Positions 32,643 through 41,739 of a DNA stretch of 64,000 bases are shown here, piece after piece. Origin of the DNA: an uncultured Nitrospina sp. (lineage in GTDB: Bacteria > Nitrospinota > Nitrospinia > Nitrospinales > VA-1); the NCBI GenBank assembly GCA_937891765.1, contig CALAGQ010000049.1, forward strand, positions 24,316 through 88,315. Direction: 5' to 3'. The notes beneath the pieces are model-generated. The model was not told the origin of the DNA. It saw nothing but the letters and a program-made list of their open reading frames with translations, and ran no database searches. The position numbers and the translations under genes are program-made. Position 1 is the first letter of the stretch; each line of letters starts with the position of its first letter.

Positions 32643-34895
32643 TCAGCGGTCTCCCTTTTTACGGAAAATGACAGAAGGGTCAATACGATCGATGGAACCG
32701 CAACCTGTCAGGATCATGGCTTTTTTCAATTCGTTCAGTTTTTCCCGCAAATAAAATGAAACGCCTTCCTGACCTGCTCCAAATGCAGCGATGCAGACCG
32801 GCCGACCGATCATGACAGCATCCGCCCCCAGTGCCAGCATTTTGAGGATATCAATGCCTTCGCGAATACCTCCATCGACCAGAACTTTAATGCGCCCTCC
32901 CACGGCATTGGCGATTTCGGGCAACACTTCCGCCGTCCCCGGCATATGGTCCATCACCCGCCCACCGTGGTTGGAAACGACAATGGCATCGGCACCGGCT
33001 TCTATCGCCGCCAACGCCGACTCCACATTCATGATGCCTTTTAATATGAAGGGAACTTTTAAATACGATTTCAGTTCCTGTAATTCCGCTATGGTCTTGG
33101 GCCCTACAGCCTGACCCTTCAGAGTCATGGTTTTAAACGAGGCGGCATCAATGTCAATGCCCACGGCAACGGCTCCCGCATCTTCGGCGGCCTTGAACCG
33201 CTTGATGATATCGAGATTGTATTCCCGGGGCTTGAAGATGGGAATTCCCAACCCACCACGTTTTTTAATCGCTTCCAGTCCAATCAAATATTTTTTCGGG
33301 CTTGCGCCATCGCCCACCATTCCAAGCGTGCCAGACTCGAGACAACCGTCGAGGATGGCATCGGCATATTCTCTTTCATCCATGCCTCCTGCAAGATTGG
33401 TTTCCATACCGGTGATAGGTGCCGCCAGAACCGGTAGTGCCAGCTTGTGCCCGAACAACTCAACCGAAGTATCGGGGGTTTTCACTTCATGAATGGTTCT
33501 CAAGTTGATCTGATAACGGGCCAGCGCCGTCAGGTTTTCGGTGAACGCGCTACCCGTACCGATCCCACCAATTCCCGGAACTTTTCCGGCGCATTCCAAA
33601 CCATCGCAAACCACACAGGCTTTGCAGGCGATATAAAACTTTTTGCGGGCGTTGTTGCGAATGATGTCCCAGGTCAGGTCACTGGGCGCACCGATTTCTA
33701 TTTTCAGGGTTTCACGGGCCAGGTCATTGACGCGAATGGCCTCTTCACGGGTTTTTCCAACGGTGATGACATAACCCACCTTGCCCATATTGCTTCGGAG
33801 TTCTTCCGCCATGTCCCCGGCTTCTTTCATAAGAATGATTTCTTTGACCCCTTTAATCTTGCGGGCTTCCTCCAACCCTCGAATGGAAAGGATTTTTCCG
33901 GCCGGGGGCAGCAGAGACCGTTCCGCCGATACCAATGAGGTTTTCGGTACCAGATCGGCAGGCTTTTCACCCAACGCAATCTGAATCGCAGCTTTGTAAA
34001 GGTTGACTCCGGTAGCCAGCGGGTAAGTGTAGGCCGACATCCAGCCTCCGCTCAAGCGAGCAGCAATCTCGACAATCTTCGGGCCCTCAGAGGTTATTTT
34101 GATATCACCCTTGGCCGCTCCGATATCTATCCCCAATGCGGAAATGGCTTGTTTGAAAACTTCAACAGCCTTCACCTGCTGGTCCGCAGGCAAAATGGAA
34201 GGAAGCGTGTGCCCAACTTCGACAAAATAAGGCGCCCGTTCGATGATTCGATCCGCCACGCCAGTAATATGAATTGTGTCTTCAAACACCAACGCATCCA
34301 GACTCAGTTCCGGCCCTTCCATGAACTCTTCAAGGATCAACTTGCCACTGATGGAGGCTTCTTTGGCCTCACGAAATGCAGGAATCAGGTCATCGAGACC
34401 TTCTATTTTGCGCACCCCACGTGCACCCATATTGTCGCAGGGCTTTATCACCAGAGGTAGAGGCATGGTTTCAATCGCCTCCCTGCATTCTTCCAGGGTC
34501 CAGATGGGTCGGAAGTCTGGAACCGGCACGCCTTTCTCTTGCAACACCTGGCGCATCTTGATTTTGTCGGTAGCGCGTTCGGCAACTTCAAAAGGAATTC
34601 CCGGCAGGTTCAAAGCATCGGCCACAGCCGCCACGGTCTGCGATGCATCCGTCCCCACAGTCAATACTCCGTCGAGAGGGCAAGCCCTGTGGAACTGCTT
34701 CGCCATGTTGACGGTGAGATTGATATTGCGGGTGCTAACTTCAATTGGGTAGTCGGCCAGAAGCATGCCTTCCGCTTCCGGGTTATAGTCCGTCACCACA
34801 ACTTTCAAGCCCATGGACTTGGCGGTCTTGATAGCCGGCACCTGAAAAACCCCACCCCCAATTATCAGCAAATGCTTCGGACGCTTTATCGGCAT
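32643..34895 (-). CDS. Fusion protein: ATP-grasp ligase plus FMN-dependent alpha-hydroxyacid dehydrogenase
   Basis: 750 residues in two clear parts. Residues about 1-400 are an ATP-grasp ligase of the carbamoyl-phosphate-synthase/PurK type: LLIIGGGVFQVPAIKTAKSM, PLVIKPCDNMGARGVRKI, LILEEFMEGPELSLDALV and VEIAARLSGGW (metal and ATP residues). Residues about 425-740 are an FMN-dependent alpha-hydroxyacid dehydrogenase: a four-Cys N-terminal stretch (CKACVVCDGLEC), VLAAPITGM, AIVVSNHGGRVMDH (active-site His643) and VLVDGGIREGIDILKMLALG, ADAVMIGRPV. Both active sites look intact. The Cys stretch is shared by some stand-alone bacterial hydroxyacid oxidases. Good AAGGAAGGG site upstream. First gene of the unit with the CitE-like aldolase. 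Substrates unknown. Confidence 0.85.
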   Translation of the reverse strand: MPIKRPKHLLIIGGGVFQVPAIKTAKSMGLKVVVTDYNPEAEGMLLADYPIEVSTRNINLTVNMAKQFHRACPLDGVLTVGTDASQTVAAVADALNLPGIPFEVAERATDKIKMRQVLQEKGVPVPDFRPIWTLEECREAIETMPLPLVIKPCDNMGARGVRKIEGLDDLIPAFREAKEASISGKLILEEFMEGPELSLDALVFEDTIHITGVADRIIERAPYFVEVGHTLPSILPADQQVKAVEVFKQAISALGIDIGAAKGDIKITSEGPKIVEIAARLSGGWMSAYTYPLATGVNLYKAAIQIALGEKPADLVPKTSLVSAERSLLPPAGKILSIRGLEEARKIKGVKEIILMKEAGDMAEELRSNMGKVGYVITVGKTREEAIRVNDLARETLKIEIGAPSDLTWDIIRNNARKKFYIACKACVVCDGLECAGKVPGIGGIGTGSAFTENLTALARYQINLRTIHEVKTPDTSVELFGHKLALPVLAAPITGMETNLAGGMDEREYADAILDGCLESGTLGMVGDGASPKKYLIGLEAIKKRGGLGIPIFKPREYNLDIIKRFKAAEDAGAVAVGIDIDAASFKTMTLKGQAVGPKTIAELQELKSYLKVPFILKGIMNVESALAAIEAGADAIVVSNHGGRVMDHMPGTAEVLPEIANAVGGRIKVLVDGGIREGIDILKMLALGADAVMIGRPVCIAAFGAGQEGVSFYLREKLNELKKAMILTGCGSIDRIDPSVIFRKKGDR

Positions 34896-35162
34896 TACCC
34901 TTCCTTAATTTGCAATGGGAACTAAAAGAACACACACGAACTGACAGTGTCTTAACGACATCTCAAACCACGACCTTTAACAATTCAGCCCGAAAATGGC
35001 GTAAATTCTGCTAAACTGAGCCCAGCGTGGAGAATCAAGTTTTTAAAAGTTGTCCGGGCCCTGAGCACGCATAGGGATTTTGACCCGGTTTGGCTTGCAA
35101 ATCAAGTCCACAACCCGAATAACAACCCGTTTTTCCATCCCAAGACATTGCCCGGAGAACCT

Positions 35163-37004
35163 GTGAAGCCTTCCTTTACCCGGTTGAACACTCTCAGCAT
35201 TTTTGTTGCCATCGCCGGAATCATCTTTCTCATTTACGCCAATGGATTGAACACGCCCTTCCAAAGCGATGACGAAAGGCATATTCAAAGTTCATCCTAT
35301 ATAAAAAACTTAAGCCATTACACCAACCCATCCAATATTCATAATCGCCACATCACTGGCCTGAGTTTTGCCTTGAACTATAAATGGGGACAGGAAAATC
35401 CTTTCGGCTATCACCTCTTCAATGTCCTGATTCATATCTGCTCGACCTTTCTGGTTTTTTTCATCACCCGGTTGACCATCAGCAAGGGAACATCCTGGGA
35501 CGAAGATGCCGCTCAGAAAATAGCGCTGATCACCACCCTGTTGTTTGGGCTTCATCCGTTGCAAACCGAAACCGTGACCTATATCTCAGGCCGACCTGGT
35601 GGTCTCGCTGGCCTGTTTTATTTTCTATCTTTGCTGTTATTTATCCTTGCCAGCTTGAAAGATTGCAGAGTTCCCCGTCCCATTCTTTATCTTCTCTCTC
35701 TGACAAGTTTTTTTATGGCCATGCTCGGCAAGGAAATAGCCATCACCCTGCCACTGCTGATTATCATTTATGACTTATGTTTTATCAAAGGCTCCAACTG
35801 GACATCCTTTCGTTCCCGGCTCAGCTATTACCTTTGCTATCCGATACTGGCGGCAGCAATTTTTTTTCTTGCCCCCAATATGATCCGGTTCATGGACACC
35901 TTGAACGTTGAAAGGTTTCTTAAAAAAATTAACTTTACTCTAGGGCTGGTGCAGCTAGACCTTCTCAAGCACCCGCTGAAATTATTCCTGTTCCCGGTCA
36001 ACCTGACCTTTGAATACGATTTTCTGGCTCAGGTGTCATGGCTCTCGCTCACGGCTTCCATTGCCATCGTTCTGCTATGTGTTTTTCTGGCCTTCAAAAA
36101 ATTCTATCTGAAAAATTCGCTCCTGACGTTCTGCGTCTTATGGTTTCCCCTGACCATCGCCCCCACCAACTCTTTTATGGAACGCACGCATTTGTTCAGT
36201 GAGCGCAATATGTATATCCCCTCATTCGGACTCTGCCTGTTCTTTGCGGTCATCCTCTTTCTGGCAAGCAAAACGCGCAGCGCGATATGGGGGACTGCCC
36301 TGCTACTATTTATCTTCACTACATTTACGGTCATGACCGTCAAGAGAAATCAGGTCTATGCATCGCCTTCATCCTTATGGGCCGACACCTTCAAAAAATC
36401 TCCCAATAAATTGAGCGTCGGGAAAACCCTGAGCATTCACTACCTGATGGAAGAAGATTATGTCAGCGCATTAAAACCCTTACAGGCATTGTTGAAGCTC
36501 AACCCAAATCTCTACGACGTTCACCAGAACCTCGGCATCGCCCACAAAAGCCTGGGTAACTTCCCAGAAGCCGAAAAAAGCTTTAAAGAAGCGATACGCA
36601 TTGAACCTGCAGACCCCAATTCACATTTCAACCTCGCCAGCCTGTATGGAACCTTGGGGGAATTCGTTCAGGCGAGTCAGGAATTTGATAGCGCCGATGC
36701 CCTTTACAAAGCCAAAGGAAAAAATCCGCCTGGGCAGTTTTATTTCGATAAGGCCCGAACCCATAATCAAGCTGGCATCGAACTGATACAATCTCAGAAG
36801 TTCGAAGAAGCGCTCATCCAGCTTGAAAAATCAGTCCGGCAAAACCCAAATCTACTGTCAGCCCGATTCAACCTAGCAAAACTTTTACTGGAATTCAAAA
36901 ACGACCGACAGAAAGCCAAGACCCATCTTCAAGCAGCGCTGGCTCTGAATCCCACTGCCGAGCAAAATCAGGCTTTGAAGGATCTACTAAACAACATAAA
37001 ATGA
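35163..37004 (+). CDS. GT-C-type membrane protein with C-terminal TPR repeats
   Basis: 613 residues from a GTG at 35163 (GGAG seven bases upstream; a TTG at 35148 is the alternative). About ten hydrophobic helices fill residues 10-400. The start YANGLNTPFQSDDERHI has the acidic pair after helix one that is typical of GT-C glycosyltransferases, and LFGLHPLQTETVTYISGR matches TMTC/PMT-like proteins. Residues about 420-610 are four to five TPR repeats (DVHQNLGIAHKSLGNFPEAE, NSHFNLASLYGTLGEFVQAS, SARFNLAKLLLEFKNDRQKA). Likely transfers a sugar from a lipid carrier to protein or polysaccharide in the periplasm; inferred. Followed after 10 bases by a methyltransferase. Confidence 0.8.
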   Translation: MKPSFTRLNTLSIFVAIAGIIFLIYANGLNTPFQSDDERHIQSSSYIKNLSHYTNPSNIHNRHITGLSFALNYKWGQENPFGYHLFNVLIHICSTFLVFFITRLTISKGTSWDEDAAQKIALITTLLFGLHPLQTETVTYISGRPGGLAGLFYFLSLLLFILASLKDCRVPRPILYLLSLTSFFMAMLGKEIAITLPLLIIIYDLCFIKGSNWTSFRSRLSYYLCYPILAAAIFFLAPNMIRFMDTLNVERFLKKINFTLGLVQLDLLKHPLKLFLFPVNLTFEYDFLAQVSWLSLTASIAIVLLCVFLAFKKFYLKNSLLTFCVLWFPLTIAPTNSFMERTHLFSERNMYIPSFGLCLFFAVILFLASKTRSAIWGTALLLFIFTTFTVMTVKRNQVYASPSSLWADTFKKSPNKLSVGKTLSIHYLMEEDYVSALKPLQALLKLNPNLYDVHQNLGIAHKSLGNFPEAEKSFKEAIRIEPADPNSHFNLASLYGTLGEFVQASQEFDSADALYKAKGKNPPGQFYFDKARTHNQAGIELIQSQKFEEALIQLEKSVRQNPNLLSARFNLAKLLLEFKNDRQKAKTHLQAALALNPTAEQNQALKDLLNNIK

Positions 37005-37014
37005 CGTTCACTCT

Positions 37015-37671
37015 ATGACCACCGAGCCCCCTTGCCGGATTTGCAAATCCCCTTCACCCGTTTTTTATCGGGACGCGCGCACCTTTTACAAATGCCCCAA
37101 CTGTTGGCTGATTTTCACCAACGATCTTCTCGACAAAATTCTTGAGGAAAATCATTACAAGTCGCAATGGGAAACCACAGAGCCGGAGTTCTGGGAAAAC
37201 CAGACCACCGCCCTGCTCTCCTATATCCAGAAATATCTCACTCCCAAAAGAATTCTCGACTTCGGCGCAGGGTCAGGAGAAATGACAGAAGAACTCAAGC
37301 GCCAAGGCCATGAGGTCACTGCACTGGAACAGATGCGCGACGGATACCTCAAAGACCAGCAGTACCCGCATTTGTTCGATGCTGTCGTCGCTGTCGAAGT
37401 CATCGAACACCTGCCCAATGTTTGGGAAGAGCTGGAGCAGATTGAAAAAGTCCCCGCACCTGAAGGTGTCATCGTAATCTCAACCGGACTGACCAATCCA
37501 TTCATCGAATTGCCCAATGCTGTCGAACATTTCAAATCATGGTGGTACAAAGACGATCCGACGCATCTCAGCTTTTTCTGCAACCACACCTTAGGCGTTA
37601 TGGCGGATATAGGGGATTACACCATAGACATTTTCGGGGACAAGCTGTTCGTCGTGAGAAAAGGCAATTGA
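37015..37671 (+). CDS. Class I SAM-dependent methyltransferase with N-terminal zinc ribbon
   Basis: 218 residues. The N-terminus has two CxxC pairs (PCRICKSP, YKCPNCWL), a zinc ribbon as in many Methyltransf_23/24 proteins of sugar and envelope clusters. The SAM site is RILDFGAGSGEMTEELKRQG (residues about 81-100), with acidic AVEVIEHLPNVWEELEQI as the post-I region. The later part contains HFKSWWYKDDPTHLSFFC, which fits the family's active-site HxSF element. Follows the TPR membrane protein by 10 bases, so the two are probably one unit; a small-molecule or glycan substrate is likely. Confidence 0.85.
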   Translation: MTTEPPCRICKSPSPVFYRDARTFYKCPNCWLIFTNDLLDKILEENHYKSQWETTEPEFWENQTTALLSYIQKYLTPKRILDFGAGSGEMTEELKRQGHEVTALEQMRDGYLKDQQYPHLFDAVVAVEVIEHLPNVWEELEQIEKVPAPEGVIVISTGLTNPFIELPNAVEHFKSWWYKDDPTHLSFFCNHTLGVMADIGDYTIDIFGDKLFVVRKGN

Positions 37672-37702
37672 GGCAGAAAGAACTCTCAGGTATGATGGAA
37701 GT

Positions 37703-38176
37703 ATGACTAAATACTTAGCGATTCTCATATTGATCATGATGGCGGCTCCCGTTTATGCCAATGACTTTGAAGAAGGGTTGGCCGCCATTTATGAAACCGA
37801 CTACGACAAGGCGCTGGAAAAATTAAGACCTCTGGCCGAGCACGGCCACGCTGCGGCGCAATACAACCTCGGCGTCATGTATGAATGGGGCAACGGTGTG
37901 CAGCAGGACAACGACCAAGCTCTCAAATGGTACAAACGCGCTGCAGAGCTTTCCCACAAAGACGCACAAAACAACCTCGGCGCTCTGTACAGCAAAGGTG
38001 AAGGAACAGAGGAAGATTTCATCGAAGCCTTGAAGTGGTTCATGATCTCCGCCGAGAACGGCAGTGAAGGCGGGCAAAAAAATATCCGTATCGTCGAAAA
38101 GCGCATGAACTACGAGCAAATCTCTGAAGCACAAAAACGAGCCAACGACTGGATGAGAAATGCTAGAAAGAAGTGA
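37703..38176 (+). CDS. Secreted Sel1-repeat protein
   Basis: 157 residues with a signal peptide (KYLAILILIMMAAPVYA, cut before NDFEEG). Three Sel1-like repeats follow, recognisable by HAAAQYNLGVMYEWGNGVQQ, DAQNNLGALYSKGEGTEED and the final ALKWFMISAENGSEGGQ. Sel1 repeats are TPR-like protein-binding helices. The protein is probably periplasmic. It starts about 30 bases after the methyltransferase in the same direction. Binding partner unknown. Confidence 0.88.
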   Translation: MTKYLAILILIMMAAPVYANDFEEGLAAIYETDYDKALEKLRPLAEHGHAAAQYNLGVMYEWGNGVQQDNDQALKWYKRAAELSHKDAQNNLGALYSKGEGTEEDFIEALKWFMISAENGSEGGQKNIRIVEKRMNYEQISEAQKRANDWMRNARKK

Positions 38177-38285
38177 CAGCCTCTGACAGAGAGCCTAAAA
38201 CACTTTTGAGCCACAGATGTACCGGGCATGAAAGCTAAGGTTGGATACCACACACCGATTACACAGATAATTATGGTTGGGCTTT

Positions 38286-38483
38286 ATGGATACGTTGATC
38301 TATTCTGTCATCTTTGGATCGATAGGTTTTGGATACTTTATATACGGTAAGAAGCAGCAAAGGATGGTTCCTTTTATCGCGGGCTTAGGTCTTTGTGTTT
38401 TTCCCTATTTCATATCCAATCTCTATGCAATGGTTATCGTAGGCATTATCTTGACAGCCGCGCCTTGGGTGCTGAAAGAATAG
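38286..38483 (+). CDS. Small two-helix membrane protein
   Basis: 65 residues from the ATG at 38286 (a TTG three codons earlier is the alternative). Helices at about residues 5-20 and 27-62 (ending TAAPWVLKE); the loop GKKQQR is positively charged. Short conserved hypothetical proteins of this shape are widespread. No clear Shine-Dalgarno. It converges on umuC, ending 19 bases before the umuC stop. Function unknown. Confidence 0.6.
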   Translation: MDTLIYSVIFGSIGFGYFIYGKKQQRMVPFIAGLGLCVFPYFISNLYAMVIVGIILTAAPWVLKE

Positions 38484-38501
38484 TGATTGTGCGACTGGCT
38501 C

Positions 38502-39755
38502 TTAGCTTACCGTTAGTAGCTCATTCCACTGGGTTGTGTATCGTGGTGACCGCGACCCGCAACGCATCTTCCATTCCCGAGTCACACCCTGCGCCCCGAA
38601 AAATAATGTGTCGGGGCCATGATTCTTATTGATCCGATCGACAACATCCATCAAGTGGTCACCGGGGCAATGGGTGAAATCCACAAACAGTTGTTTCTGT
38701 TCCAACGAGGCGGGGATCAAGCCCGTCAACATGATTCCTGTTTTTTTGTAGCGGTATCCCTGTTTATAAATCTTGCTCAAGCAAAACTTTGCGGCGCCAA
38801 TGATGAGTCGCGTATCACTGGTGGGGGTCGTTAAAGTGCAGGTGAGTCCGTTATTATATTGCTTGTCGGTTTCTCGGAACCCATTGGTCTGAACAAACAC
38901 ATGCACCGCCTGCGCCCGACTGTTCTGTTTTCTGAGTTTTTCACAGGCACGTGCTGCGTAATTGGCCAAGGCTTCTTCTATAGGTGCTTTTTTTGTTAGC
39001 AGGTTGCCAAACGACTTGGACGACATGATGCTTTTTCTCGGTTGAATCTCCTCCAGATTGATGCAGGATTGTCCCTTCAGTTCCCGCAATATACGCTCCC
39101 CGACAACTGACAGATGCTTGCGGATGATCGTGGGGCTTGCGTCTCTGAGCTCAGAAGCTTTGTGAATACCCATGCGGCGCAAACGTTCAGACCACCTCCC
39201 GGCAATTCCCCATATCTTGTTTACATTCAGAGTTTTTAGAATTTCATCTTGCGTCTGTTGGCTGCGAAGATCGAACACGCCCGTCTGTTTTTTTGCGATG
39301 TTATTTGCAATTTTTGCCAGGACTTTGCTGGGACCAATGCCAATAGATACAGGGATACCTGTCCATTGAAGTACTTTTGCGCGAATGGTTTTGCAGTATT
39401 CATATAAGTTACGGGGCTGTAAATGATCCAAGCGCAGAAATGCTTCATCAATCGAATACACTTCCATATCGGGAGTATAAAGACGGAGGCTATCCATGAC
39501 CCTTTGCGACATATCGCCATAAAGTTGGTAGTTCGAGGAAAAAACCGCGACGTTATATTTTTTGATGACCGCTACTTGCTCAAAAAAAGGAACCCCCATA
39601 GGGATGCCGAGAGCCTTCGCCTCATTGGAGCGGGCGACGATGCAACCGTCATTATTTGACAAGATGACAATGGCGCGTTTTTTCAGGCTGGGATCAAACA
39701 CACGCTCACAAGACGCATAGAAATTATTGCAATCGACCAGGGCAAAGGTTTTCAC
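38502..39755 (-). CDS. umuC: DNA polymerase V catalytic subunit UmuC
   Basis: Y-family translesion polymerase, 417 residues. The start [20 protein letters not shown] carries the first catalytic Asp and the steric-gate tyrosine; the second acidic pair is in [14 protein letters not shown] (Asp, Glu). The helix-hairpin-helix ([20 protein letters not shown]) and little-finger domain follow. UmuC is the SOS mutagenic polymerase, activated by RecA-bound UmuD-prime. The start overlaps umuD by four bases (ATGA type), the usual translational coupling. Confidence 0.96.
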   Translation of the reverse strand: MKTFALVDCNNFYASCERVFDPSLKKRAIVILSNNDGCIVARSNEAKALGIPMGVPFFEQVAVIKKYNVAVFSSNYQLYGDMSQRVMDSLRLYTPDMEVYSIDEAFLRLDHLQPRNLYEYCKTIRAKVLQWTGIPVSIGIGPSKVLAKIANNIAKKQTGVFDLRSQQTQDEILKTLNVNKIWGIAGRWSERLRRMGIHKASELRDASPTIIRKHLSVVGERILRELKGQSCINLEEIQPRKSIMSSKSFGNLLTKKAPIEEALANYAARACEKLRKQNSRAQAVHVFVQTNGFRETDKQYNNGLTCTLTTPTSDTRLIIGAAKFCLSKIYKQGYRYKKTGIMLTGLIPASLEQKQLFVDFTHCPGDHLMDVVDRINKNHGPDTLFFGAQGVTREWKMRCGSRSPRYTTQWNELLTVS

Positions 39756-40186
39756 AACAAATTATGGAGAACATGAGTGACAACCCCCCAAACCACCACC
39801 TCATTTCCTTCCTGCAACTCGATGGGCGGGTAGTTCACATTCTCGGATTGTAACGAGACGCGATCCTTTAATTTGGAAAGCCGCTTAACGGTGAGTTGAC
39901 CCTCCATTTCAGCAATGACAACCCTTCCATGAACGGGTTCCAAACTTCGGTCTACAACCAGCAAATCTCCATTAAAAATTCCAGCTCCCGTCATAGAGTC
40001 GCCAGAGGCCCTTACAAAGTAAGTTGCCGAAGGGTGCTTGATAACATGATCATTAAGATCAAGCGACCCTTCCATATAATCATCAGCCGGTGATGGAAAC
40101 CCTGCCTCAACATGGCACAAGGCCAATGGCAAAGGACATTGCCTAGCAACTTCAGGGGTAGTTGGGATGACGGCGGTCATAGACAC
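39752..40186 (-). CDS. umuD: DNA polymerase V accessory protein UmuD
   Basis: S24-family self-cleaving protein, 144 residues. The cleavage site is in [20 protein letters not shown] (Ala-Gly bond), the catalytic Ser is in [20 protein letters not shown] and the catalytic Lys in [10 protein letters not shown]. Self-cleavage prompted by RecA gives UmuD-prime, which forms Pol V with UmuC. The operon is preceded by a good promoter at 40213-40241; an SOS operator of the E. coli LexA type was not recognised in the leader, so the LexA motif in this lineage may differ. Confidence 0.95.
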   Translation of the reverse strand: MSMTAVIPTTPEVARQCPLPLALCHVEAGFPSPADDYMEGSLDLNDHVIKHPSATYFVRASGDSMTGAGIFNGDLLVVDRSLEPVHGRVVIAEMEGQLTVKRLSKLKDRVSLQSENVNYPPIELQEGNEVVVWGVVTHVLHNLL

Positions 40187-40212
40187 TCGGGTTAGAGGAT
40201 TGATGAAAAATA

Positions 40213-40241
40213 AAACTACCCTGCCCGGATGGCGGTGTCAA
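40213..40241 (-). promoter_or_regulatory. Promoter of umuDC
   Basis: On the minus strand TTGACA (40236-40241) and TAGTTT (40213-40218) are spaced by 17 bases, 27 bases before the umuD ATG. The hrcA promoter at 49.4 kb has the same -10 variant (TAGTTT) and the same spacing. The AT-rich region upstream (AATTAAACGAAAATTTATTG) may hold the SOS operator, which I cannot define. Confidence 0.7.
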
Positions 40242-40402
40242 TAAATTTTCGTTTAATTTTCGCCTTATGGTAATATTAGCCCTGTTTAAGCCCTATTCCC
40301 ATACTTTAATGCAGGCTTGACCGAATCGGTGCACTGGTGTAGGTTGAGCCCTTGATCGGCATGCCAAATAAGGCAAAACCATCAAATCAGGTTGGATGAA
40401 AT

Positions 40403-40835
40403 TTGGTCGCACTCGTTCATAGTGGAGCGATTCTGGGCATAGACGGTTACCCTGTTGAGGTCGAAGTCAACCTCTCGCAAGGCCTGCCGGGTATGTCTAT
40501 CGTCGGCCTGCCCGACGCCGCAGTCAAAGAAAGCAGTGACCGTATCAGTGCCGCCATCCGCAACACCCAGTTAGCTCTGCCGGTACGAAGAATCACCGTC
40601 AACCTCGCTCCCGCCGATATCCGCAAAGAAGGTTCCGCGTTCGATCTCCCAATAGCTATTGGTATTCTTTCAGCCAGTGGAATGATCGACAACGGCCGAC
40701 TGAAAAAAACTGGTGATTCTCGGCGAGCTGTCTCTCGATGGCCGAGTCAAACCGATTCGAGGCGGGCTCTCCATCGCCTCTCTCGTCAGTGGGTTTTTGT
40801 ATCTAATTCAGGGAAAATGCGTTATAGTTACTGAC
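40403..40835 (+). pseudogene. comM/yifB remnant, frameshifted and truncated
   Basis: The N-terminal part is ComM/YifB: GAILGIDGYPVEVEVNLSQG, GMSIVGLPDAAVKESSDRIS, NLAPADIRKEGSAFDLPIAI. At a run of seven A (40703-40709) the frame breaks; in the +1 frame the family continues as LVILGELSLDGRVKPIRGG then LSIASL and stops soon after. One A fewer would restore the frame. The whole AAA+ ATPase and C-terminal parts (about 400 residues) are absent. ComM is a helicase aiding branch migration in natural transformation, so this copy is dead. Start codon would be TTG at 40403. Confidence 0.88.
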
Positions 40836-40987
40836 TAGGATCGGTTATTGGAAGTCCCCTTGCTACACCCCTCTCTTTTCACACCTCTTCGTTTTTAGGG
40901 TTCTAAATCTCAATCCTTCTGCAGTTAGCTTCTCAGGGCAAATTCTTTACTAAAATTTAGTCAACATTAAATTGTTTGGGAGTAGAA

Positions 40988-41374
40988 ATGCATCGTTGCG
41001 TGCGTGTGTTTGTTGCAGGTGTTTTATGTTTTGTGTTTACGGGGTGTGCGGCAGGCAAGGTTTATATGGCCCAGTCCACGGATGACCAGGCCTCCTGTTC
41101 GACACTCGAAAACGAGTTGCAAGGGGCTCAAATAAAAATAAAAACTCTGGAAGATACCGATCACACCTTGAAGGACCTGAGAGATGTCGCTCTTTCGGCG
41201 GCGGGGTTTGCGTTTCCCCCTCTCGGAATATTGAATGCCATATTGACGGTGTCTGATTCCCACGTGGCGGATCTGGCAGAAACCGAGGCTTTGAAAGACC
41301 GATCCAATGGCATGGTCGCTCTCTCCAACCAAAAAGAGTGCGGCTACAAATACGCCCAGCGTACCGAACACTAG
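40988..41374 (+). CDS. Small lipoprotein, unknown function
   Basis: 128 residues from the ATG at 40988. Lipoprotein signal: VFVAGVLCFVFTGCAAGK with the lipobox FTGC (Cys about residue 19). The mature part has a short coiled coil (CSTLENELQGAQIKIKTLED) and a hydrophobic glycine-rich stretch (ALSAAGFAFPPLGILNAIL), then a charged tail with one Cys. Not a family I know. An ACTAAAATTTAGT palindrome lies at 40949-40961 upstream and may be an operator. The TAG stop lies inside a dispersed repeat (CACTAGGCGTGGG). Confidence 0.7.
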   Translation: MHRCVRVFVAGVLCFVFTGCAAGKVYMAQSTDDQASCSTLENELQGAQIKIKTLEDTDHTLKDLRDVALSAAGFAFPPLGILNAILTVSDSHVADLAETEALKDRSNGMVALSNQKECGYKYAQRTEH

Positions 41375-41470
41375 GCGTGGGCCACTCGGCGTGGGACCAG
41401 TGGGCAATCACTTTCGCTGGCGAGCAAAACTTTATCTCGCTTGCCCAGCGTGACGCTGGACCCAGTAAGC
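41371..41470. repeat. Dispersed intergenic repeat copy ending the lipoprotein gene
   Basis: Contains CTAGGCGTGGGCCACTCGGC, GTGGGACCAGTGGGCAATCA, CTTTCGCTGGCGAGCAAAAC, TATCTCGCTTGCCC and CCAGCGTGACGCTGG. It supplies the TAG stop of the preceding lipoprotein gene (41372-41374). This is the clearest full copy of the core and palindrome together. Confidence 0.8.
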
Positions 41471-41653
41471 CGAAATACTCTTCCTTTTCAAATTTACTTT
41501 TGTCCAATACCTTTGTCCAATACCATAGAAGGTAGCCATTAATTTTGCCATTGGGCTCATAGATTTTTCCTTAGGCAGGCAATTCTTGCCTGCTTCATCC
41601 GACCCCTTAAGAGTTTTCAGTTTTAAATTTTGCTTTCTGGTGCTTGAATTCAT
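41432..41653 (-). CDS. Possible small hypothetical protein
   Basis: 73 residues, basic, starting MNSSTRKQNLKLKTLKG, after a plausible ribosome site (AAAGGGAAATAAC). Its last ten residues (VQRHAGQAR) are read through the CCAGCGTGACGCTGG palindrome and its stop lies in the repeat, as for several other genes here. There is no recognisable family and it may be a chance frame. Confidence 0.3.
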   Translation of the reverse strand: MNSSTRKQNLKLKTLKGSDEAGKNCLPKEKSMSPMAKLMATFYGIGQRYWTKVNLKRKSISAYWVQRHAGQAR

Positions 41654-41739
41654 GTTATTTCCCTTTCAAAAAATTGACACATACCTATAGATATTTATAT
41701 GTGCAATTACCGGGCCAGTAATTGAATTCAAGCTGTCAG

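Noticed and set aside
40187..40402. E. coli-type LexA box ahead of umuD
   Set aside because: No CTG-N10-CAG palindrome at the promoter; other lineages use different LexA motifs that I cannot assign from one site.
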